A DNA stretch of 64,000 nucleotides from JAAYYY01 sp964602995 (GCA_964602995.1 CAZRTM010000005.1:9243-73242); one strand, 5' to 3'; counted from the stretch's first letter, positions 18,448-27,589 are shown. Program-made: numbers and translations. Notes: generated by a model not told the origin, from the letters alone.

Positions 18448-19662
18448 TTATTCTTTGGCTTCGACGTTTTGGTTTAGTAGATAGTCGATAGCGGCCTGTA
18501 ATTGCTCGTCTTGAGGGGGGGTGTCTGGGAGTGGTTCTTGTAGTGGTGGTTGTTCGACTACTACGTCGGGCGTCAGGCCTTCCTGGTCTACCCAGGTGCC
18601 TTCGGGTGTCAGCCAGCGGGCTGTGGTAATACGTACGCCGCCGCCGTTGCTGAGTGGGTGCCAGGTTTGTACAGTGCCCTTGCCGAACGTGGTCGTGCCA
18701 ATCAAAATGCCGCGCTGGCGGTCGCGAATGGCCCCGGCCAGCACTTCGGAAGCGCTGGCGCTCCCTTCATTGACCAGAACAACCAGAGGGATATCCTGAG
18801 CCAGGCCTTCATTGTCAGATTCAAAGAGTCGTTCGCGGCCAGAGCCGAACTGCTCTTTGAGGACGACGCCCTCATCCAGAAATTGGTTGGCGACTTCGAC
18901 GGCGGTGTCCAGGCCGCCGCCAGGATTGTTGCGCAGATCGAGAATGAGACCGGCCGGATTCTGGGCCATTAACTCCTGTAACGTTTCCTCTAACTCTTCT
19001 TTTGTGCGGTTGGCAAAACGGTTCAGCCGCACATAGGCCACGTTATCCTCCAGCATTTCACCGCTGACGCTGGGGATTGAGACCACGGCGCGTGTGACCT
19101 CAACGTCAAACTGTTCGCCGTTGCGCTCGATGGTCAGGGTGACGTTGGTTCCTGCCGGACCGCGGATGAGCGCCGCGGCCTCTTCCAGCTCCATCTCTGA
19201 CAGATCTTGCCCATCGGCGGCGACAATGATGTCGCCCGGTTGCAGGCCGACTTCTTCGGCCGGGGAGCCTTCATAAGGAGAGACAATTGTGATGCGCCCG
19301 TCGACCATCTCCACCAGAACGCCGATGCCGTGCACTTCCCCTTCCATCGATTGGCGCGCCGTCTCTTCAACCGTGGGTGAAAGATAACGTGTGTTTGGGT
19401 CATCGAGGGTCGCTAACATGCCTTCAATGGCTCCTTCTGTTAGCTGCACAGGGTCAAGGGGCTGATCGTAGAATCGTTGGTCAACCAGGTTCCATGTTTC
19501 CCAGAAGGGATCGAAGACCTTGGCCGCTGCGGCGGGCATGTTGGAAGAACCCAGTCCCAGCTCAGTAAGGGGCCAGCCTTCGTAACCAAGGGCGTAGCCA
19601 ACGCCGAAAAGTATCACGGAGTAGAAGACAAATAGGGCAGTGCGAATCGATTTTCTTTCCAT
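18448..19662 (-). CDS. S41 family C-terminal processing peptidase
   Basis: 404 residues. An N-terminal membrane anchor or signal (TALFVFYSVILFGVGYALG) is followed by a helical region, a PDZ domain (about 120-200, GIGVLVEMVDGRITIVSPYEGSPAEEVGLQPGDIIVAADG), and the S41 catalytic core. The Ser is in NEGSASASEVLAGA and the Lys in GTTTFGKGTVQTW. DLRNNPGGGLDTAVEVA is the usual substrate-channel motif. Ctp-type proteases trim or degrade exported proteins from their C-terminus, often cell-wall enzymes. This is the only gene on the minus strand in this neighbourhood. Confidence 0.95.
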   Translation of the reverse strand: MERKSIRTALFVFYSVILFGVGYALGYEGWPLTELGLGSSNMPAAAAKVFDPFWETWNLVDQRFYDQPLDPVQLTEGAIEGMLATLDDPNTRYLSPTVEETARQSMEGEVHGIGVLVEMVDGRITIVSPYEGSPAEEVGLQPGDIIVAADGQDLSEMELEEAAALIRGPAGTNVTLTIERNGEQFDVEVTRAVVSIPSVSGEMLEDNVAYVRLNRFANRTKEELEETLQELMAQNPAGLILDLRNNPGGGLDTAVEVANQFLDEGVVLKEQFGSGRERLFESDNEGLAQDIPLVVLVNEGSASASEVLAGAIRDRQRGILIGTTTFGKGTVQTWHPLSNGGGVRITTARWLTPEGTWVDQEGLTPDVVVEQPPLQEPLPDTPPQDEQLQAAIDYLLNQNVEAKE

Positions 19663-19858
19663 TTAACTCTTTACCAGCCATCTGGGTGAGTATTCTCTAC
19701 CTACCGTATAGTGTATCATTGTTCAAAGCCAATTCAGGTGCTGCAACGAATAGGCTCCGACCCTGAGCAGGATAACTCCTCTGTTGCGATTGTAAAATAG
19801 GAGCATTAGCGTTAAGTTGACGTCGCCTAAACGGTGATTAAGCGTCAATCGGGCCACT

Positions 19859-19886
19859 TTGAGGCGATCCGGCCCTGTGTTAGAAT
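19859..19886 (+). promoter_or_regulatory. putative promoter of the exopolysaccharide pair
   Basis: TTGAGG (19859-19864) and TAGAAT (19881-19886) with a 16-base spacer, 47 bases before the glycosyltransferase start. The rest of the 270-base divergent intergenic region shows no gene. Confidence 0.5.
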
Positions 19887-19932
19887 CTTGTGCGGCTAGG
19901 CGACTTGCAGCCAGCTCCACAAGCAGGAGTAA

Positions 19933-20886
19933 ATGAAACGGGTGTTAGATCTTGCCATTGTCATTGTCAACTACAATGTCTCTGCTTTGCTGCAACGGTG
20001 CTTGCAAACGGTTTTCGCCAGCGAGGGCGACTTTTCGTTTGAAGTGTGCGTGGTCGATAATAACTCAGCGGACGATAGTGTGAAAATGGTGCGGGAGCGC
20101 TTTCCGCAGGTCACGATGATTGCCAATGAGAAGAACGTCGGCTATCCGGCGGCCAATAACCAGGGTTTGCTGGAGCTTGGCGTCTGTGGGCCAACACCCC
20201 CGCGCTATGCCCTGCTTTTGAACCCGGATACCGAGGTGCCGCCCGACGGCTTTGCGCGCCTCCTTGCCTATATGGATGAGAACCCGGAGGTCGGCGTGGT
20301 AGGGCCGAAGTTGGTTATGCTCGATGGCTCGTTGGACCTCGCTTGCCGCCGGGGCTTCGATTCGATGTCCGCCCTCGTCTATCGTATGGTTGGGCTGAGC
20401 CGCCTCTTCCCGCGCTCGCCACGCTTTGCGCGTTATAATATGACTTTTTTGGATGAAGATGAGTTAGCGGACGTCGATTCAGTCGTCGGTGCGTTCATGA
20501 TGGTGCGGCATGAGGCGCTGGAACCAGTGGGATTGATGGACGACCGCTTCTGGATGTATGGTGAGGATTTGGATTGGGCGAAGCGAATCAAGGACAACGG
20601 CTGGCGCATCGTCTATAATCCGGAAGTAACTGTCTTGCACGTGAAGAGGGCCTCAAGCCGCCAGAATCCAAAAGCGCAGGTTGAGTTCTACCGGGCTATG
20701 CTGCTCTTTTACTATAAGCATTACCGGGCGACTACGTCCTGGTGGCTGCACTGGCTGATCCTGGTTGGGATTGCTCTGAAAGGTGGCCGCGCCGTATGGG
20801 GGGATGTGCTTGCAGGCCCTGACATTCTGCAACGACAGCGCTATGGCTCAATGACAGCTCCGGTAACGACAACAACGCCAGGGTAA
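19933..20886 (+). CDS. family 2 glycosyltransferase
   Basis: 317 residues, GT-A fold. The N-terminal nucleotide-binding part reads LAIVIVNYNVSALLQRCLQTVFAS...CVVDNNSADDSV. The metal-binding region is LLLNPDTEVPPDGFARLL. The acceptor side has VVGAFMMVRHEALEPVGLMDDRFWMYGEDLDWAKRIKDNGW with the ED-W catalytic-base motif. Rhamnosyl- and related transferases of this layout extend cell-surface polysaccharide. A hydrophobic C-terminal segment (WWLHWLILVGIAL) suggests membrane association. The next gene, a sugar-phosphate transferase starting 20 bases later, makes an exopolysaccharide role likely. Confidence 0.92.
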   Translation: MKRVLDLAIVIVNYNVSALLQRCLQTVFASEGDFSFEVCVVDNNSADDSVKMVRERFPQVTMIANEKNVGYPAANNQGLLELGVCGPTPPRYALLLNPDTEVPPDGFARLLAYMDENPEVGVVGPKLVMLDGSLDLACRRGFDSMSALVYRMVGLSRLFPRSPRFARYNMTFLDEDELADVDSVVGAFMMVRHEALEPVGLMDDRFWMYGEDLDWAKRIKDNGWRIVYNPEVTVLHVKRASSRQNPKAQVEFYRAMLLFYYKHYRATTSWWLHWLILVGIALKGGRAVWGDVLAGPDILQRQRYGSMTAPVTTTTPG

Positions 20887-20905
20887 GAATGGATTTTTAG
20901 CCGGT

Positions 20906-22330
20906 ATGAAGACGCAACGGATTCGAAATATCTATGCCATCTCCTTGATGATCCTGGATGCGCTGCTGGTGGCAGTGGCGTTTGTCCTTGCCCACCGCCT
21001 GCGCCTGCTGCTGCCGTTCCCGGCGGAGGCCGTGAACCTGTTGCCCTTCAGGGAGTATACGGCCCTGATGGTGGTGCACATTTTCTCCGTCATCATTGCC
21101 CTGCTCTTCAACCGCCAATATTACATTCCACGCGCCGTCTCCCGCGTCGACCAACTCTACGCCGTTTCGGCCAGCGTCTCCATCGGCACGGTTGTGTCTG
21201 TCGCCGTCTCAGCCTTCTTCTTCAAAGGGACGGCGTTGGAAGCAGATTACCCGCGCGTGATGGTCATCTATGCCTGGTTGTTCTCGATCCTGTTCATCAT
21301 GCTGGGCCGGGCAGTGCACCAGGTTGTGCGCAATGTGTTGCGCGACAGGGGCGTTGGCAAGGACCGGCTGCTGATTGTGGGAACCGGGGACATTGCCCGT
21401 ATCATTATCCAGCGCATTTTGTGGTCGCCGCAGCTAGGCTATGAGCTGGTTGGCGCAGTCAGCGACCCGGAAGCGGAGGAGTCGGTGCTGGGCCTGCCGG
21501 TGTTGGGGCCGGTGGAGAGCCTGCCGGAGCTGATCGACGAGTTTGACGTCGATGAGGTTATTGTGGCCATTCCGGATAAGGGACACCGGGAAGTGGTGCG
21601 TGTCATCTCTTATTGTGAACGTGGCCGCGTGTCGATCAAAGTGTTCCCCGATATTTTCCAGTTTGTGACCACCGATGCTGGTATCGACGACCTGGGCGGC
21701 CTGCCGCTGCTCACGGTGCGCAACTACGCCATGCGCGGGTATATGCTTATTGTGAAGCGCACCATGGACGTCATTGGCGCAGGCTTTGGTCTGATCTTCT
21801 TCGCGCCGTTGATGATGCTGGTGGCGCTGGCTATTAAGCTGGAATCGCCGGGACCTGTCTTTTTTGTTCAGGACCGAATGGGACTGGATGGGCGGCCGTT
21901 CAAGATGATTAAGTTCCGCTCGATGCGCTCCGATGCCGAGAAGAGCGGGCCTGGTTGGACGGTGGATAACGACCCGCGGCAGACGCGCCTGGGCCGCCTG
22001 CTGCGCCGCATTGACATCGATGAGCTGCCAAATCTGATTAATGTTCTTCTGGGCGAGATGAGCCTCGTGGGTCCGCGCCCCGAACAGCCTTACTATGTGG
22101 AGGAATTTCGCAACACGGTGCCGCGTTATATGGAACGTCACCGTGAGAAGTCAGGTATGACGGGCTGGGCGCAGGTCAATGGGCTGCGGGGTGATACCTC
22201 TATTGTGGAACGGACCAAATACGACCTGTGGTACACTGAAAATTGGTCGATTTTGCTCGACGTGAAAATTATACTGCGCACGCTATGGCAGACAGTGACC
22301 GGCCGCTCCAACAATCATCATCCCGGGTAA
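20906..22330 (+). CDS. undecaprenyl-phosphate sugar phosphotransferase (WbaP/WcaJ type)
   Basis: 474 residues. About four TM helices at the N-terminus, a CoA-binding-like Rossmann domain (about 140-250, DRLLIVGTGDIARIIIQRILW), another TM helix, and the C-terminal bacterial sugar-transferase domain. That domain holds KLESPGPVFFVQDRMGLDGRPFKMIKFRSMRSDAE, RRIDIDELPNLINVLLGEMSLVGPRPEQPYYVE and SGMTGWAQVNGLRGDTS. It starts polysaccharide repeat-unit synthesis by moving a sugar-1-phosphate onto undecaprenyl phosphate. The transferred sugar is unknown. No polymerase or flippase gene is adjacent, so the rest of the pathway is elsewhere. Confidence 0.94.
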   Translation: MKTQRIRNIYAISLMILDALLVAVAFVLAHRLRLLLPFPAEAVNLLPFREYTALMVVHIFSVIIALLFNRQYYIPRAVSRVDQLYAVSASVSIGTVVSVAVSAFFFKGTALEADYPRVMVIYAWLFSILFIMLGRAVHQVVRNVLRDRGVGKDRLLIVGTGDIARIIIQRILWSPQLGYELVGAVSDPEAEESVLGLPVLGPVESLPELIDEFDVDEVIVAIPDKGHREVVRVISYCERGRVSIKVFPDIFQFVTTDAGIDDLGGLPLLTVRNYAMRGYMLIVKRTMDVIGAGFGLIFFAPLMMLVALAIKLESPGPVFFVQDRMGLDGRPFKMIKFRSMRSDAEKSGPGWTVDNDPRQTRLGRLLRRIDIDELPNLINVLLGEMSLVGPRPEQPYYVEEFRNTVPRYMERHREKSGMTGWAQVNGLRGDTSIVERTKYDLWYTENWSILLDVKIILRTLWQTVTGRSNNHHPG

Positions 22331-22400
22331 TTTTTGTTTAACCCTCACCCTTAGAACGGTGTCCCTCTTTTGCACACCCCTCGTCTAACATCATTTTTAT

Positions 22401-22429
22401 TTGACGCTTAATTTTGCCCATGCTATCAT
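22401..22429 (+). promoter_or_regulatory. sigma70-type promoter of the heat-shock operon
   Basis: TTGACG (22401-22406), 17-base spacer, TATCAT (22424-22429). The CIRCE element starts 16 bases downstream of the -10 box. Confidence 0.8.
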
Positions 22430-22444
22430 ACGAAACGGGTGCCT

Positions 22445-22471
22445 TTAGCACTCTCCGAGCGAGTCTGCTAA
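22445..22471 (+). promoter_or_regulatory. CIRCE element (HrcA operator)
   Basis: TTAGCACTC-N9-GTCTGCTAA. The left arm is perfect and the right arm matches 7 of 9 bases of the consensus GAGTGCTAA. It sits between promoter and hrcA start, the usual place for HrcA autorepression of the operon. Confidence 0.9.
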
Positions 22472-22513
22472 AAGTCCGTCACCCAGGAGTAGTTAAGCAA
22501 AATCGGTAAGGCA

Positions 22514-23572
22514 ATGGCTGAACGACTGACAGAAAGGCAAGAGCAGATCCTGGGCCTCATGGTTCGTCAATATATCGAAACCGGGACCCCCGTGGGATCG
22601 CAGAAACTGGTGGACCAGTTCAACCTGGATTTCAGCCCGGCAACGGTGCGCAATGAGCTGGCCATTCTGGATGAACTCGGCTATCTGCACCAGCTCCACA
22701 CGTCAGCCGGTCGCGTACCGACAGAGCGTGGCTACCGTTATTTCGTCCAGCGCCTGTTGGGCGAATTTGAGCTTCCACTGCGCGAGCAACAGATGATTAA
22801 GCACCAGTTCCACCAGGCGCGGCTGGACATGGAACAGTGGATGCGACTGGCAGCAGCAATCCTGGCCCGTACATCACGGGGCGCCAGTGTGGTTACCGCT
22901 CCTCGACCACGGCCCAATCGCTTCAAACACATCGAGCTTATTTCCACGCAGGGCCGTCTGGTGCTGATGATCCTCGTGCTTTATGGCGGAGACGTGAAGC
23001 AGCAGATGTTGACCCTGGCTGAACCCCTGGAGCAAGAGCGCCTGAGCGCAGCAGCAGAGCGGTTAAATGTGGCCTTTGATGACCGGACAGCAGACGACAT
23101 CAGCGCTCGTATGAGCCAGCTTGATGGATTGGAGCTGGAAGAGGAGATTGCGCGCCTGATCATCGACCTCCTGAAACTGGCCGATGCGCGCAATATCAGC
23201 GACTTCTACCGTGATGGCCTGGTGAACCTGCTGGAGGAAGAGGGCACCCGGTCCGCCGTGCGGGTACTGGAGGAGAGAACGTTGCTCGCCGATGTGCTTT
23301 CGGAAGCAATCGCTCCCGCTGCGAGTGGGGTGCAGGTGATTATCGGAGGCGAGGGGCGCTGGGAAGAGTTGAAAGATTGTACGATCATTGTGTCTCGATA
23401 TGGGGCGCTGGAAGATCTATCAGGTGAGCTGGCTGTTCTGGGGCCGACGCGTATGCCTTACAGCCGCAATATCTCGGCCGTGCGCTACGTTGCCGATATT
23501 ATGAGCAGCTTTGTTGCCGATTATTACCTCGACCGGTCCACTGAGCCAGAGGCACCAGATCTAGAAAGATGA
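22514..23572 (+). CDS. hrcA: heat-inducible transcription repressor HrcA
   Basis: 352 residues. N-terminal winged helix (TERQEQILGLMVRQYIETGTPVGSQKL...SPATVRNELAILDELGYLHQLHTSAGRVPTERGYRYFV), then the GAF-like and dimerisation domains. It ends with the characteristic VLGPTRMPYSRNISAVRYVADIMSSF. HrcA binds CIRCE when GroEL is free and releases it under heat stress. First gene of the hrcA-grpE-dnaK-dnaJ-prmA operon, directly downstream of a promoter and a CIRCE. Confidence 0.97.
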   Translation: MAERLTERQEQILGLMVRQYIETGTPVGSQKLVDQFNLDFSPATVRNELAILDELGYLHQLHTSAGRVPTERGYRYFVQRLLGEFELPLREQQMIKHQFHQARLDMEQWMRLAAAILARTSRGASVVTAPRPRPNRFKHIELISTQGRLVLMILVLYGGDVKQQMLTLAEPLEQERLSAAAERLNVAFDDRTADDISARMSQLDGLELEEEIARLIIDLLKLADARNISDFYRDGLVNLLEEEGTRSAVRVLEERTLLADVLSEAIAPAASGVQVIIGGEGRWEELKDCTIIVSRYGALEDLSGELAVLGPTRMPYSRNISAVRYVADIMSSFVADYYLDRSTEPEAPDLER

Positions 23573-23610
23573 CCCGGTTCGGGACAAATCCGCATCGGGA
23601 CAACACCCAC

Positions 23611-23634
23611 GGCTCCTGCAGGGGAGCCTTTCCT
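23611..23634 (+). terminator. weak hairpin between hrcA and grpE
   Basis: GGCTCC (23611-23616) pairs with GGAGCC (23623-23628), followed by TTTCCTGTATTT. It could reduce read-through from hrcA into grpE or be a processing site; it is too weak to be a full terminator. Confidence 0.35.
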
Positions 23635-23704
23635 GTATTTGATTTAAATGAACGATTACCCGGCCGCATCGGTTTTTCGTGCCGGGATAGCTTAGAGGTG
23701 AAAG

Positions 23705-24280
23705 GTGCAAGACGAAGAGCTGAGACAGGATGAAGAGCCTCAACCGCAAGCAGAAGAGCAAGAGCTGAGTGGTTCCAGCGAAGTGACCGAAAATGAGCAA
23801 GGGATCGCTGAGAACGAGGAGCTTTCAGTGGAAGAACGGCTGGAGGCTGCGGAAGCGAAGGCCGCCGAATATTTGGAAGGGTGGCAGCGCGCCCGTGCTG
23901 AGTTTGCCAACGCTCGCAAGCGAATGGAGCGCGAACGGGCAGAGGCGCGCCGCAACGCCACAGTCGATGTGGTCAGCCGTTTGCTGCCGATCCTCGATGA
24001 TTTTGACCGGGCGCTGGAGAGCGTGCCCGAGGAAATCAGCGACCATAGCTGGTTTGAAGGGATGGCCCTGGTGCATCGCAAGCTGGTGGGTATCCTGGAA
24101 AATGTCAACATTGAGCGCATTGAGGCGGTAGGCCAGCCATTCGACCCCAATTACCACGAAGCGCTGCTGCAAGAAGAATCGGATGAATATGAAAGCGGCA
24201 TCGTCATCCGCGAGTTGCAACCAGGATATAAGTTAGAGGATCGGGTCATTCGTCCAGCGATGGTAATCGTTGCCAGCTAA
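23705..24280 (+). CDS. grpE: nucleotide exchange factor GrpE
   Basis: 191 residues, GTG start at 23705. An acidic N-terminal tail precedes a long helix (ELSVEERLEAAEAKAAEYLEGWQRARAEFANARKRMERERAEA), then LLPILDDFDRAL. The C-terminal beta-wing contains IEAVGQPFDPNYHEALLQEESDEYESGIVIRELQPGYKLEDRVIRPAMVIVA, the GrpE signature. It exchanges ADP for ATP on DnaK. It is second in the heat-shock operon. The stretch between it and dnaK contains a scaffold gap. Confidence 0.96.
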   Translation: MQDEELRQDEEPQPQAEEQELSGSSEVTENEQGIAENEELSVEERLEAAEAKAAEYLEGWQRARAEFANARKRMERERAEARRNATVDVVSRLLPILDDFDRALESVPEEISDHSWFEGMALVHRKLVGILENVNIERIEAVGQPFDPNYHEALLQEESDEYESGIVIRELQPGYKLEDRVIRPAMVIVAS

Positions 24281-24331
24281 TGCCAGAAGGTTGTCGCGCG
24301 AGAAAGAACGGTTGGGCGCCGTCTGCAGGCC

Positions 24332-24431
24332 NNNNNNNNNNNNNNNNNNNNNNNNNNNNNNNNNNNNNNNNNNNNNNNNNNNNNNNNNNNNNNNNNNNNN
24401 NNNNNNNNNNNNNNNNNNNNNNNNNNNNNNN
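24332..24431. other. assembly gap (100 N) between grpE and dnaK
   Basis: Exactly 100 N, in the noncoding region between grpE and dnaK; regulatory sequence there, such as a second CIRCE, cannot be assessed. Confidence 0.99.
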
Positions 24432-24473
24432 CTGCCGCTTTTTCAATATTGATCTCACATAGGAGTAAGGAAC

Positions 24474-26375
24474 ATGGGCAAAATTATCGGTATTGATCTG
24501 GGGACGACCAATTCGGTAGCCGCTGTCATGGAAGGCGGTGAGCCGGCGGTGATTCCCAGCGCAGAGGGCGGACGGCTATTTCCGTCCATTGTCGCCGTCA
24601 ACCCCAAGACAGGGGAGCGTATGGTTGGACAGGTTGCCAAACGACAGGCGGTGGTTAATCCCGAGAACACCGTTTCCTCTGTGAAGCGCTTTATGGGGCG
24701 CAAATTTGAGGATCCAGAGGTCAAGCGTGCCCGTGAGTATGTCTCCTATGACGTGCGCGAGGCGCCCAACGGCGACGTGCGCGTGGTGATGAACGAAGAG
24801 GAATATTCGGCGCCAGAGATTTCGGCCATGATTCTGCAGAAGATCAAGGCCGACGCCGAGGCTTACCTGGGACAGCCGGTGACGCAGGCTGTGATTACGG
24901 TGCCTGCTTATTTCAACGATAGCCAGCGCCAGGCAACTAAAGATGCGGGCAAAATTGCAGGTCTGGAAGTTTTGCGTATTGTCAACGAGCCGACAGCTTC
25001 GTCGCTGGCCTATGGTCTGGGCAGTGATGAGGAAGAGGTGATTGCGGTTTATGACCTGGGCGGCGGTACCTTTGACATCTCCATTCTGGAAGTTGGAGAT
25101 GGTGTGTTCGAGGTGCGCAGCACGAATGGCGACACTTTCCTCGGCGGCGATGATTTCGATCAGCGCATCATTGATTGGGCGGCTGAGCAGTTCAAGATGG
25201 AGCAGGGCATCGACCTGCGCAAGGATCGCCAGTCATTGCAACGCCTGCGTGAGGCGGCGGAAAAGGCTAAGATTGAGCTGTCCACGACGGTCCAGACGGA
25301 GCTTAATCTGCCTTATATTACTGCGGACGCCACGGGACCGAAACATTTGAACATGACTCTGACGCGCTCGAAGTTTGAGCAATTGACCGAAGACCTGATC
25401 CAGCGCAGCATTGGGCCGGTGCGCCGGGCGCTGGAGGACGCCGGTCTTAGCCCATCAGATATTGACGAGGTGGTGCTGGTTGGCGGTATGACGCGCATGC
25501 CTGCGATTCAGGAAGCGGTGCAGAACTATTTCGGCAAGACGCCACACAGAGGCGTTAACCCCGATGAGGTGGTCGGCGTCGGTGCGGCCATTCAGGCAGG
25601 CGTTCTCGGTGGCGATGTGAAGGATGTCCTGTTGCTGGACGTGACGCCGCTGACTCTGAGCATTGAGACGCTTGGCGGCGTGGCGACGCCGCTGATCGAG
25701 CGTAACACGACAATTCCTACGAAGAAGAGCCAGGTGTTCTCGACTGCTTCTGACAGCCAGACCCAGGTGGAAATCCACGTGGTGCAGGGTGAGCGCCCGA
25801 TGGCTGCTGATAACAAGAGCCTGGGCCGTTTCATCCTGGATGGCATTCCGCCCGCGCCGCGCGGCGTGCCGCAGATCGAAGTCTCCTTTGATATTAACGC
25901 CGACGGTATTCTTAACGTCAGCGCCAAAGATAAGGCAACTGGCAATGAGCAGGCGATGCAGATTATTCCTTCCAGCGGCCTTGACGACAAGGAGATCGAA
26001 GAGATGGTGCGCGCGGCAGAAGAACACGCCGCCGCCGACCGTGAGCGCAAGGAGATGGTCGAAGTACGCAATCTGGCTGATTCCGCCGTCTACAGCGCTG
26101 AGAAATTCCTGCACGACAACGGTGATAATGTTCCTGCTGCCAGCAGAGAAGCGATTCAGAGCCAGATTGGGAAAGTGAAAGAAGCTCTCGACGCGGACGA
26201 CATTGAAAGCGTGCGCACAGAGGCCGGCAAGCTGCAGCAGGCGCTGCAAGAAGCTGGGGCCGCCATGTATAGCCAGCAGCAGAGTTCGGGCAATGGCGCC
26301 GGTGCTGCTGAAGGCGAGGGCGAGAGCGGCGCAGATGGTGAAGACGTAATCGAAGGCGAGTTCAGCGACGTCTGA
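24474..26375 (+). CDS. dnaK: molecular chaperone DnaK
   Basis: 633 residues, start ATG 24474 behind TAGGAGTAAGGA. Hsp70 features: IGIDLGTTNSVAAVMEGGEP, AVITVPAYFNDSQRQATKDAGKIAGLEVLRIVNEPTASSLAYGL, the phosphate loop VYDLGGGTFDISILEV, and VVLVGGMTRMPAIQ. The substrate-binding domain begins at DVKDVLLLDVTPLTLSIETLGGV, followed by a helical lid and a Gly/Ala-rich acidic tail ending VIEGEFSDV. ATP-driven chaperone working with DnaJ and GrpE encoded beside it. Confidence 0.98.
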   Translation: MGKIIGIDLGTTNSVAAVMEGGEPAVIPSAEGGRLFPSIVAVNPKTGERMVGQVAKRQAVVNPENTVSSVKRFMGRKFEDPEVKRAREYVSYDVREAPNGDVRVVMNEEEYSAPEISAMILQKIKADAEAYLGQPVTQAVITVPAYFNDSQRQATKDAGKIAGLEVLRIVNEPTASSLAYGLGSDEEEVIAVYDLGGGTFDISILEVGDGVFEVRSTNGDTFLGGDDFDQRIIDWAAEQFKMEQGIDLRKDRQSLQRLREAAEKAKIELSTTVQTELNLPYITADATGPKHLNMTLTRSKFEQLTEDLIQRSIGPVRRALEDAGLSPSDIDEVVLVGGMTRMPAIQEAVQNYFGKTPHRGVNPDEVVGVGAAIQAGVLGGDVKDVLLLDVTPLTLSIETLGGVATPLIERNTTIPTKKSQVFSTASDSQTQVEIHVVQGERPMAADNKSLGRFILDGIPPAPRGVPQIEVSFDINADGILNVSAKDKATGNEQAMQIIPSSGLDDKEIEEMVRAAEEHAAADRERKEMVEVRNLADSAVYSAEKFLHDNGDNVPAASREAIQSQIGKVKEALDADDIESVRTEAGKLQQALQEAGAAMYSQQQSSGNGAGAAEGEGESGADGEDVIEGEFSDV

Positions 26376-26412
26376 TTTGCCGGTGACTTGAAATTAATAG
26401 GTGAGTGGTGAC

Positions 26413-26451
26413 CATACTGCCTGCGCTGTAGAAGAAGGCCCAGGCAGTATG
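26413..26451 (+). promoter_or_regulatory. stem-loop immediately upstream of dnaJ
   Basis: Perfect 11-bp inverted repeat CATACTGCCTG (26413-26423) / CAGGCAGTATG (26441-26451) with a 17-base loop that contains the Shine-Dalgarno-like GAAGAAGG. It ends 10 bases before the dnaJ ATG, and no other ribosome site is visible. No U-tract follows, so a terminator is unlikely; control of dnaJ translation or mRNA processing is inferred. Confidence 0.6.
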
Positions 26452-26461
26452 ATAAATTCTT

Positions 26462-27589
26462 ATGGCAGGTAAACGCGATTATTATGAGGTTCTGGGTGTA
26501 CCCAGAACGGCGAGCAAAGAAGAGATCAAACGCGCCTACCGCCGCTTAGCGCGCCGCTACCATCCGGACGTTTCGCAGGAGGAGGATGCCGACGAGAAGT
26601 TCAAGGAAGTCGGCGAAGCGTATGAAGTCCTCTCGGATGACCAAAAGCGCGCGGCGTATGACCGCTTCGGGCACGCCGGGGTGCGTGGTGGGGCGGGCGC
26701 CGGTGGGTTCGAAGATTTCGGATTTGGCGGCGTAGCCGATATCTTCGAAGAGTTCTTCGGCGGTTTCTCGGGTACGCGGCGCAGACGGCGCGGTCCACGG
26801 CGCGGTGCTGACCTGCGTTATGACCTGTCAATCAGCTTTGAAGAAGCGGTCTTTGGCACTGAGAAGGAAATCGAAGTGCGGCGTCCGGAAATCTGTCCTA
26901 CCTGTAGTGGGTCTGGCGCAGAACCGGGTACAACGCCGGAACGATGCCCGCAGTGTAATGGCACCGGGGAAGTGCGGCGCGTGCAGCAGTCGATACTGGG
27001 CCAGTTTGTGAACGTTACCACCTGCCCTAACTGTCGCGGCGAGGGCGAGGTTATCGCCACGCCGTGCCATACCTGCCACGGGCGCAAACAGGTGCAACAG
27101 CTGCGCAAGCTGAAAGTGCGCATTCCGGCCGGTATTCAGAGCGAGCAGCAGATTCGGTTGAGCGGTGAAGGCGCGCCTGGCAGCAACGGGGGGCCACCGG
27201 GCAATCTTTATGTGGTGGTGACCGTCGAGGGACATCCTATTTTCCAGCGCCGCGGCGACGACATCCTGATTAACCTGGAGATAAACGTGGCGCAGGCAGC
27301 GTTGGGCGATGAAGTCATCGTTCCTACAGTTGACGGGGACGCCACCCTGAAAGTGCCAGCCGGCACCCAACCGGGCACCGTCTTCCGCATGCGCGACCGT
27401 GGTGTGCCCCATCTGAATGGCAACGGCCGCGGTGATCAGTTGGTGATGACACAGGTGGTCGTGCCCAAGAATCTGACGGGCCGCCAGCGCGAGCTTTTTG
27501 AAGAGATGGCCGGTACGCTGGGTAAGGAAGTTGTGCCACAGCGCGAGAAGGGATTTCTGAATGATTTGAAGGACATGTTGGGGTTGTAG
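26462..27589 (+). CDS. dnaJ: molecular chaperone DnaJ
   Basis: 375 residues. J domain DYYEVLGVPRTASKEEIKRAYRRLARRYHPDVSQ with the HPD tripeptide. A Gly/Phe-rich linker follows (GGAGAGGFEDFGFGG). The zinc domain has four Cys motifs: CPTCSGSG, CPQCNGTG, CPNCRGEG and CHTCHGRK; the last lacks its final Gly. Two C-terminal substrate-binding beta domains close the protein. It stimulates DnaK ATPase and delivers clients. Fourth gene of the heat-shock operon, preceded by a stem-loop that may affect its translation. Confidence 0.97.
   Translation: MAGKRDYYEVLGVPRTASKEEIKRAYRRLARRYHPDVSQEEDADEKFKEVGEAYEVLSDDQKRAAYDRFGHAGVRGGAGAGGFEDFGFGGVADIFEEFFGGFSGTRRRRRGPRRGADLRYDLSISFEEAVFGTEKEIEVRRPEICPTCSGSGAEPGTTPERCPQCNGTGEVRRVQQSILGQFVNVTTCPNCRGEGEVIATPCHTCHGRKQVQQLRKLKVRIPAGIQSEQQIRLSGEGAPGSNGGPPGNLYVVVTVEGHPIFQRRGDDILINLEINVAQAALGDEVIVPTVDGDATLKVPAGTQPGTVFRMRDRGVPHLNGNGRGDQLVMTQVVVPKNLTGRQRELFEEMAGTLGKEVVPQREKGFLNDLKDMLGL

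Noticed and set aside
19817..19848. TTGACG...CGTCAA inverted repeat in the S41/glycosyltransferase intergenic region
   Set aside because: Only six-base arms 20 bases apart; too weak to call an operator or hairpin.
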